Below are positions 41,512 to 48,098 of a stretch of 48,098 bases of DNA, piece by piece. The translations under genes and the position numbers were made by a program. The notes under the pieces were generated by a model. That model had not been told where the DNA came from and ran no database searches. It was given only the letters and a program-made list of their open reading frames with translations. Within the stretch, counting starts at the first letter, position 1; each line of letters opens with the position of its first letter. Source of the stretch: Syntrophomonadaceae bacterium (GTDB taxonomy: Bacteria > Bacillota > Syntrophomonadia > Syntrophomonadales > Syntrophomonadaceae); the NCBI GenBank assembly GCA_012515055.1, contig JAAYZA010000198.1, forward strand, positions 1-48,098, written 5' to 3'.

Positions 41512-42723
41512 ATGTTTACCAATTTCTTTTATACATTGAAAAACTTTGGCATTCCCGTTTCCATGAACGAATGGGACAGTCTTCTGGCAGCACTGGAAGA
41601 GGGGATGGGGGGAGGCAGCCTGACCGGTTTTTACCACCTGTGCCGGGCGATACTGGTCAAGACCGAAGCCCATTATGACCGCTTTGACCTGGCCTTTGCC
41701 ACTTTCTTCCGTGATGTCGAAACCCCGGAAGGACTGCCGGAAAAGATCTGGGAATGGCTGGATAAGGAATTGCCGGAACTGGAGATAACGGAAGAAATGC
41801 GCCGCAATCACCGGCAGCTGGACCTGGATGAATTAAAACGGATGCTGGAGGAAAGGCTGGCCGAACAGGACGGCGAACATCACGGGGGCAACAAATGGGT
41901 AGGTACCGGGGGAACATCTCCTTTTGGCCATTCCGGATATCATCCGGGGGGCATCCGCATCGGCGGGGAATCCATGCATCTTTCTGCAGTCAAAGTGGCC
42001 GGAGAAAGACGCTTTCAGGAATTCCGCACTGATGAAACCCTGGGTATCAGACAGTTCCAAACTGCCCTGCGCCGTCTGCGCCATTTGACCACCCGTCTGG
42101 ACGGGGCTAAAACCGAACTGGATCTGGATGCTACTATTGATAAGACCTGCGATAATGCCGGACGCCTGGAACTGGTCTGGGAAAGACCACGGGAAAACGG
42201 CATAAAGGTGTTGCTGCTGATGGATTCAGGAGGATCCATGGTGCCCTACAGCCGTCTGTGCAATCAATTGTTTACGGCGGTAAACAAATCCTCCCATTTC
42301 AAGGATTTGAAGATATTTTATTTCCATAACTGCATATATGACTGGCTTTTTCATACTTCCCGCTGTCATAATGACGACTATACCGACACTGAATACATCC
42401 TTAAAACTTATAGCTCTGATTATCGGGTCATCATTGTCGGCGATGCCAGTATGGCACCTTCGGAACTGACCAGAACCGGCGGTGTTATCGAATGGGGGCA
42501 GTATAATGACAGGCCGGGGATCGACTGGCTGCGCCGCATCAGGCACCATTTCGAATATTCGGTGTGGCTTAATCCCATTAATAAGAATTATTGGGATTGG
42601 ACCGACGGGGCCTGGACCATTAATAAAATTTCCGAGATCTTTCCTATGGAGGAATTGACTATTGACGGTCTGGACCGTGCCATCTCCAAATTGCGCAGCA
42701 AACACGCAGTCAGTGCAGTTTGA
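41512..42723 (+). CDS. VWA domain-containing protein (CoxE-like)
   Basis: LLLMDSGGSM MIDAS motif; immediately downstream of MoxR. Confidence 0.92.
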   Translation: MFTNFFYTLKNFGIPVSMNEWDSLLAALEEGMGGGSLTGFYHLCRAILVKTEAHYDRFDLAFATFFRDVETPEGLPEKIWEWLDKELPELEITEEMRRNHRQLDLDELKRMLEERLAEQDGEHHGGNKWVGTGGTSPFGHSGYHPGGIRIGGESMHLSAVKVAGERRFQEFRTDETLGIRQFQTALRRLRHLTTRLDGAKTELDLDATIDKTCDNAGRLELVWERPRENGIKVLLLMDSGGSMVPYSRLCNQLFTAVNKSSHFKDLKIFYFHNCIYDWLFHTSRCHNDDYTDTEYILKTYSSDYRVIIVGDASMAPSELTRTGGVIEWGQYNDRPGIDWLRRIRHHFEYSVWLNPINKNYWDWTDGAWTINKISEIFPMEELTIDGLDRAISKLRSKHAVSAV

Positions 42724-42740
42724 GTTAAAGGAGGGAGAAA

Positions 42741-43421
42741 ATGCAGCATGTCTACGAGGGTAAAACCAAAAGTGTTTTCAAACGTGAGGATGGTCTGTAT
42801 GTTCTGGTCTTAAAAGATGATGTGACCGGGGAAGACGGACAGATAGATCCCGGTGCCAACAGCATAATGGGTCAGCTTCCCGGCATGGGCAAAGCCTCCC
42901 TTAAGATGTCGGCCTATTATTTTGAATTATTGCACCAGCAGGGCGTAAAAACTCATTATGTCGACCATGATATGGAGCAAAACACCATGGTGGTGAAACC
43001 GGTGGAATTTTTTGGGGAAGGGATCGAGGTCATCTGCCGGTTTACAGCCTGGGGGAGTTTCGTGCGCCGCTACGGTAAATACTGTGCCCCGGGGAAGAAA
43101 CTGGACGCTCTGGTGGAAATCACTTTAAAAGATGACGACCGGGGCGATCCGCTCATCACCCGGGATGCCTTGGAACAGCTGGGGATCATGACACCGGAAG
43201 AATATGATATCCTCAAACAGGCAGCGCAAAAAATTGCCGGCATTATCAAAACTGACCTGGAAAACCGACAGCTGGCTCTGTATGATATTAAATTTGAATT
43301 TGGCCGCTTTGAAGATGATATCATCCTGATCGATGATATATCCGGCGGTAATATGCGGGTCTTTGACCAGAAGGGGGTCCAGGTCGGCCCTCTGGAATTA
43401 TCGGCCCTGATCACTGGATGA
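42741..43421 (+). CDS. SAICAR synthetase-like protein (PurC family, divergent)
   Basis: VYEGKTKSVF, LKDDVTGEDG, YDIKFEFGRFEDDIILIDDIS; C-terminal motif diverges from the PurC DE(I/F)SPD signature. Confidence 0.85.
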   Translation: MQHVYEGKTKSVFKREDGLYVLVLKDDVTGEDGQIDPGANSIMGQLPGMGKASLKMSAYYFELLHQQGVKTHYVDHDMEQNTMVVKPVEFFGEGIEVICRFTAWGSFVRRYGKYCAPGKKLDALVEITLKDDDRGDPLITRDALEQLGIMTPEEYDILKQAAQKIAGIIKTDLENRQLALYDIKFEFGRFEDDIILIDDISGGNMRVFDQKGVQVGPLELSALITG

Positions 43422-43427
43422 TAATGG

Positions 43428-43463
43428 AGCTTGCCATCTTAGCTGGGATGGCAGCTTTTTTTT
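43428..43463 (+). terminator. Rho-independent terminator
   Basis: AGCTTGCCATC...GATGGCAGCT + T8. Confidence 0.85.
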
Positions 43464-43472
43464 ATCGGATGA

Positions 43473-43537
43473 TTCAAAAGGTTTTGAACAATACTCAAAA
43501 GTATTTGCTTGAAAAATAATGAGCTTGAAAATATAAT
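43473..43537 (+). promoter_or_regulatory. Promoter TTGAAA-N17-TATAAT (43509-43537) preceded by two inverted repeats
   Basis: TTCAAAA-GG-TTTTGAA (43473-43488), AATACT-CAAA-AGTATT (43490-43505), then promoter. Confidence 0.65.
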
Positions 43538-43609
43538 TGAATCATGAGTATTACAAAAACCGAAAGTTTGTCGTCGTAATAAAGTAGTGAAGAAAAAGGA
43601 GGAAGTAAA

Positions 43610-44752
43610 ATGGATTTTAATCTTTCCAAAGAGCAGGAACTGATTCAAAGAGCGGCGCGGGAATTTGCTGATAAATTTATTGATCCCCTTGCCCAGCAAA
43701 TCGACGTGGAGAATGCTGTGCCCGAAGATATCATTGCCGGCCTGGGTGAGCTGGATATGTTCGGAATTCCTTTTGAGGAGGAATACGGCGGTGCCGGGTC
43801 GGGTTATTCCAGTTATGTACTGGCAATGGAGCAATTGGGCTCCAAATCATCCGGGGTAGCCATGATCATTTCCGCCCATACCCTGGGTCTGGGTGCCATA
43901 TCGGTATTCGGCACCGAAGAACAAAAGAAAAAATATATGCCCAAGGCCTGCCGGGGTGAGCATATTGTATCCTTTGCTTTCACTGAACCGGGGACGGGCT
44001 CCGACCCCAAACAGATTGCTTCCACTGCAGAAAAACAGGGCGATTATTATATTTTAAACGGGACCAAAAGATTTATCTCCAATGCCAATTATCCCGGGCC
44101 CATTGTGATGTTTGCCAAAGAGGCTGACAGCGGCAAAGTAACGGCCTTCATCGTGGATAAATTCTGCGAAGGATATTCGATATCCGAACCCTGGGAAAAA
44201 ATCGGCATGCACGGTGGTTCCCTGCTGGATGTTTATATGAAGGATGTCAAAGTACCGGCAGAAAACATCCTGGGACAACCAGGCATGGGCTATGCGATTT
44301 TACAGATGGGGATCTCCTATGGTAAAGTCGGCGTCAGTTCTACAGCACTGGGCGGTCTTCTGGCCAGCTATCAGGAAGCAGTCAAATACGCCAAAGAAAA
44401 AACCCACAGGGATGAGCCCATTGGTAAATTCCCCAGCATCAAGATGAATATTGCCGATATCGCTGAAAAATATGAAGCGGCCAAATGGCTGGTTTACCGT
44501 TTGGGATTCCTGGCTGATACCATGAAGGACCCCATGCAATTTGCCAAGGAAGCCGCCCTGGCTAAAGATTTTGTCTGCGAAGAAATGATCAATGTTTCCC
44601 GGCTTTGTATGAATGTCCACGGCTCCTATGGATTGATGAAGGATTATAAAGCAGAGCGCATCTACCGCGACTCCATTATGGGATCCCAGGTGGAGGGAGT
44701 TTCCGATATGCAAAAAATGATCATCGCCGGTGTTATTCTGGGAATGAAATAA
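43610..44752 (+). CDS. Acyl-CoA dehydrogenase (butyryl-CoA dehydrogenase-like)
   Basis: FGIPFEEEYGGAGSGYSSYVLAMEQL; FAFTEPGTGSDPKQI; AERIYRDSIMGSQVEGVSDMQKMIIA. Confidence 0.95.
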   Translation: MDFNLSKEQELIQRAAREFADKFIDPLAQQIDVENAVPEDIIAGLGELDMFGIPFEEEYGGAGSGYSSYVLAMEQLGSKSSGVAMIISAHTLGLGAISVFGTEEQKKKYMPKACRGEHIVSFAFTEPGTGSDPKQIASTAEKQGDYYILNGTKRFISNANYPGPIVMFAKEADSGKVTAFIVDKFCEGYSISEPWEKIGMHGGSLLDVYMKDVKVPAENILGQPGMGYAILQMGISYGKVGVSSTALGGLLASYQEAVKYAKEKTHRDEPIGKFPSIKMNIADIAEKYEAAKWLVYRLGFLADTMKDPMQFAKEAALAKDFVCEEMINVSRLCMNVHGSYGLMKDYKAERIYRDSIMGSQVEGVSDMQKMIIAGVILGMK

Positions 44753-44756
44753 TAAA

Positions 44757-44796
44757 AACAGGCAGGATGGGGACCGCCCTGGTTCCCATTCCTGTT
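44757..44796 (+). terminator. Imperfect hairpin downstream of acyl-CoA dehydrogenase gene
   Basis: AACAGgcaGGATGGGGACC-gccct-GGTTCCCATTCCTGTT; no clear U-tract. Confidence 0.35.
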
Positions 44797-44966
44797 GATA
44801 TCAGGCCGGGTTGAGCCGATCTGAAAGGTTTCTGCAAATCATTGCTGGCCAGCAACGACCCCCGGGGTTTTCCCGGTCCTGGTCATGCTCAGGCCACAGC
44901 CATCGGGATCTTATCGCCGGTCCTTTTATACAGTTTTTACCCCGGATATGAAATGAGGTGCATGAA

Positions 44967-46253
44967 GTGGAAGAAAAATTTGATGCCATTATCGTCGGCG
45001 GCGGGCTGGCCGGTTTGGCAGCAGCGTATACACTGGCCGATGCGGGTTTGGAAGAAGTCCTCCTGCTGGAAAGAGGGGATTATTCCGGAGCCAAAAATGT
45101 CACTGGCGGGCGCTTGTATTTAAACCCGGTCAGGGAAATGTTCCCGGATCTATGGAAAAAGGCTCCCCTGGAAAGATATATCGCTCATGAACAGGTGGCA
45201 GTGATGGCGGCGGACCGTTCAGTGACCGTTGATTACAGCGGCAGTGAACTGGCCGGGGAACCCTATAATAGCTACAGCATCATGCGGGCCAAGTTTGATC
45301 GCTGGTTTGCCAAACAGGCTGAACGTAAAGGTGTCCAGATGGTGGTGAAAAGTCTGGTCGATGATGTGGTGATGGAAGACGGCAAAGTCATCGGAGTCAT
45401 GGCGGGGGGCGAGGCTTTGTATGCTGATGTGGTCATCGCCTGTGACGGTGTTTTGTCATTAACAGCTGAAAAGGCCGGCTTGCGGGGGCCGGGGCGCCCG
45501 GCAGATTATGCCGTAGGATATAAGGAAATAATTGAGCTGCCCCGGGAAACCATCGAAGCCCGTTTTAATCTGGAAGGTGATGAGGGACTGGCCCGTTTAT
45601 TCATGGGGGAAGTGACCCAGGGCAAATTTGGCGGGGGCTTTCTCTATACCAATAAGGAAAGTATCAGTTTAGGGATTGTAGTGGGGATCAAGGATTTGAT
45701 GGAAGGGCAGGTTGCTGCCCCGGATCTGCTGGACAATTTAAAACAGCGCCCGGAAATCGCCCGGCTGATAAAAGACGGCAATACTGCCGAATATTCCGGC
45801 CATGCAGTTCCTGAGGGAGGAATTAAAGCCATGGGTAAACTCTTTGGCCATGGCATACTGGTTACCGGAGATGCGGCCGGGATGTCCATGAATATCGGCC
45901 TTACCGTCCGGGGTATGGAGTACGCGCTGGCTTCAGGATATTATGCTGCCCAGGCAGTTATACAAGCCAGGGAAAAGGGAGATTTTACTGCCGCCGGGCT
46001 GTCAGTTTATAAAAAACTTCTGGATGACAGTTTTGTTATGCAGGATTTCAACAATTTTAAAGACGCGCCCCAGGCTCTGGACCATCCCCGTTTCTTCAAC
46101 AGATATCCAGAGATGGCCGGAGATATAATGAGGGATCTTTATGAGATTCCTGCCGGTCCGAAACAGCGGATATATCCAACGATAAAAAGTTATCTGAGCA
46201 TTGGTGAATTATGGGCCATGGTCGGCGATATGAGGAGGATGATGAAGATATGA
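44967..46253 (+). CDS. fixC: FixC-like electron-transfer flavoprotein:quinone oxidoreductase-type FAD protein
   Basis: DAIIVGGGLAGLAAAYTLADAG; GGRLYLNPVREMFPDLWKKAPLER; GDAAGMSMNIGLTVRGMEYALASG. Confidence 0.92.
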   Translation: MEEKFDAIIVGGGLAGLAAAYTLADAGLEEVLLLERGDYSGAKNVTGGRLYLNPVREMFPDLWKKAPLERYIAHEQVAVMAADRSVTVDYSGSELAGEPYNSYSIMRAKFDRWFAKQAERKGVQMVVKSLVDDVVMEDGKVIGVMAGGEALYADVVIACDGVLSLTAEKAGLRGPGRPADYAVGYKEIIELPRETIEARFNLEGDEGLARLFMGEVTQGKFGGGFLYTNKESISLGIVVGIKDLMEGQVAAPDLLDNLKQRPEIARLIKDGNTAEYSGHAVPEGGIKAMGKLFGHGILVTGDAAGMSMNIGLTVRGMEYALASGYYAAQAVIQAREKGDFTAAGLSVYKKLLDDSFVMQDFNNFKDAPQALDHPRFFNRYPEMAGDIMRDLYEIPAGPKQRIYPTIKSYLSIGELWAMVGDMRRMMKI

Positions 46254-46534
46254 GCGAAGTGTTGGGATTAAAAGAAAAACTGGGCCGCAATGTCTTTAAA
46301 CATATCGAACATCCGCATATTGTTATTAAAGAGGGCAAGGCCAACGACCCGCGGCTGAGGGCAGCTGTTTATGTATGTCCAGCCGGACTTTACAGTGTAA
46401 ATGAAGCCGGTGAAGTGGAACTTACCATCGATGGATGTCTGGAATGCGGTACCTGCCGCCTGGCCTGCGGGCCGGAATTATTGGAATGGAATTACCCGGT
46501 GGGAGGGACAGGTGTCCAGTTCCGCTTTGGGTAA
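46250..46534 (+). CDS. fixX: FixX-like ferredoxin
   Basis: CPAGLYSV...CLECGTCRLACGPELLEWNYPVGGTGVQFRFG; 4-nt overlap with fixC. Confidence 0.93.
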   Translation: MSEVLGLKEKLGRNVFKHIEHPHIVIKEGKANDPRLRAAVYVCPAGLYSVNEAGEVELTIDGCLECGTCRLACGPELLEWNYPVGGTGVQFRFG

Positions 46535-46573
46535 AAAACAGAATGCAATTAAAGCAAACAGGAGGGAAAAATA

Positions 46574-47329
46574 GTGAATATCGTTGTAGCGATGAAGCAA
46601 ATCCCCGATTTACAGCAAATAAGAATTCGTGACCGGCAGCCAATTTTTGAGGATGTACCATTGACTCTGGGAAGCATCGATAAAAATGCCCTGGAAGCAG
46701 CGGTTCAAATCAAAGAACAGCAGGATGCCCAGGTCACAGTGTTATCAGTGGGCGATGAAAATGTCGAGGACACCATCAAGGAAGCTATGGCAGCGGGAGC
46801 TGACCAGTGTTATCTGGTTCTGGACGATGAACTGAAAAATGCAGAAAGCAGCGTGACGGCAGTTATTCTGGCCGCAGCATTGCAGCAGATGGAAGACAAA
46901 CCAGACCTGATCCTTTTTGGTGAAGGCAGCGGGGATAACTACTCCGGACAGGTGGGTTCCCGGGTAGCAGCTATCCTTGATTTGCCCCAGGTGGGTTTTG
47001 CCAGTTCCATTGTTGTGGAAGACGGCCGGGCGACCATCACCCGCTCCCTGGAAAACAGCGAAGAAGTCGTGGAAGTATCATTGCCGGCTGTTGTTACAGT
47101 TATGGCCGATATCAATGAACCGCGCATACCTTCCGTCAGCCAGATCTTAAAGGCGGGGCGCAAACCCAAGGAGGTAGTGGAGCCGGATGAACTGGATGTC
47201 AGTATCGAAGCTGGTAAAATCGATACCATAAGCAATCTGGCCCCGGAAACAGAACGGAAACGTATCGTGGTGAAAAGCGTTGATGAGTTGATCCAGGCCC
47301 TCAGCAGCGAAGCATTGATCGGGAGGTAA
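46574..47329 (+). CDS. etfB: Electron transfer flavoprotein beta subunit (FixA-like)
   Basis: MNIVVAMKQIPDLQQIRI; GEGSGDNYSGQVGSRVAAILDLPQVGFASSI. Confidence 0.94.
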   Translation: MNIVVAMKQIPDLQQIRIRDRQPIFEDVPLTLGSIDKNALEAAVQIKEQQDAQVTVLSVGDENVEDTIKEAMAAGADQCYLVLDDELKNAESSVTAVILAAALQQMEDKPDLILFGEGSGDNYSGQVGSRVAAILDLPQVGFASSIVVEDGRATITRSLENSEEVVEVSLPAVVTVMADINEPRIPSVSQILKAGRKPKEVVEPDELDVSIEAGKIDTISNLAPETERKRIVVKSVDELIQALSSEALIGR

Positions 47330-47334
47330 TAGAA

Positions 47335-48098
47335 ATGACAGCAATACTGATATACAGTGATCAGGATGGATTTGCTCTGGAACTGGCCACAGCGGCCCGC
47401 AGTCTGGCACCGGACCAGCTCAAAGCAGTTACGGTTAATAATGATGCCCAGGCTCAGGTTCTGACTGATGCCGGCGTAGATGTTTTAAAGATCAATAATG
47501 ACGGGATTGTACTGGCGGATGTGGCTGTTGTGGCAGCCGTACTGGCCCAGGCGGCGGAAAAGGCAAATGCCGATGTAATCTTACTGACTTCCAATCGGCG
47601 CGGCAAGGAACTGTCGGGGCGTCTGGCCCAGTTGACAGGAGCCGGATGCCTTACTGATGTCAGCCATATCACTGCCGAAGGCGGTAATATTCAGGGTCGG
47701 CGTAATGCATTAGGCGGCGCAACTGTCGCTATGCAGGCGATAAATACGGATAAGAAAGTTTTTGCCTTGATGCCCCGTTCTTTCGAACCCGCTTCCGGAT
47801 CCGGAGGCAGCATGGAAGATCTCGAGGTAAATGTACCTGCGGCCAGTGTCAAACTGGTGGAAATCAAGGAGAAAAGCGGCGACAATGTAGATATTGAAGC
47901 AGCTGAGGTGCTGGTAACTGTCGGACAGGGACTGGCAGATGTCAGCCAGCTTCCAGCAGTGGAAGAACTGGCCAAAAAACTGGGCGGCGAAGTTGCCTGC
48001 AGCAAACCGGTGGCTACTGATAAGAAATGGTTGTCAGAAGAAAGGATCATCGGCCTGTCAGGTAAAAAATGCAAACCCAAACTGGCAGTTATTCTGGG
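47335..48098 (+). CDS. etfA: Electron transfer flavoprotein alpha subunit (FixB-like), truncated by window end
   Basis: Manual translation from ATG 47335: MTAILIYSDQDGFALELATAARSLAPDQ...SGRLAQLTGAGCLTDV...RNALGGATVAMQ...LSGKKCKPKLAVILG, open to 48098. Confidence 0.92.
   Translation, partial: MTAILIYSDQDGFALELATAARSLAPDQLKAVTVNNDAQAQVLTDAGVDVLKINNDGIVLADVAVVAAVLAQAAEKANADVILLTSNRRGKELSGRLAQLTGAGCLTDVSHITAEGGNIQGRRNALGGATVAMQAINTDKKVFALMPRSFEPASGSGGSMEDLEVNVPAASVKLVEIKEKSGDNVDIEAAEVLVTVGQGLADVSQLPAVEELAKKLGGEVACSKPVATDKKWLSEERIIGLSGKKCKPKLAVIL

Overview
Firmicutes-like (Syntrophomonas/Clostridia-type) chromosomal segment, mostly core and energy metabolism. From left to right: a TetR regulator divergent from an ABC-2/HlyD efflux operon; a 1456-aa activase/2-hydroxyacyl-CoA dehydratase-type protein; rmuC; a five-gene minus-strand redox operon (AGPS/GlcD-like FAD oxidase, FeS-BON-GlpA fusion, GlpB-like oxidoreductase, DUF1667, lipid kinase); a PAS-GGDEF-HD-GYP protein; a 610-aa acyl-CoA dehydrogenase; an MBL hydrolase with two tiny membrane ORFs; a large uncharacterised protein; a T-box-controlled ilvD-ilvBN-ilvC-leuACDB-cimA operon with an apparent Ile (ATC) specifier; a sugar nucleotidyltransferase followed by a 124-bp tandem array of terminator hairpins; a MoxR-VWA-SAICAR-synthetase-like operon; and an acyl-CoA dehydrogenase-fixC-fixX-etfB-etfA cluster cut by the right edge. 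The observations most worth checking are (1) an A9 run inside a CCGGAC/GTCCGG hairpin at the domain junction of the 938-aa FeS-BON-GlpA fusion, where a 1-nt slip restores an ATGA stop/start overlap; (2) the MoxR-VWA-divergent SAICAR-synthetase-like transcription unit; (3) the 124-bp structured tandem repeat; and (4) the AGPS-like/GlpA-like/lipid-kinase operon. All family assignments are from reading motifs by eye; no searches were run.
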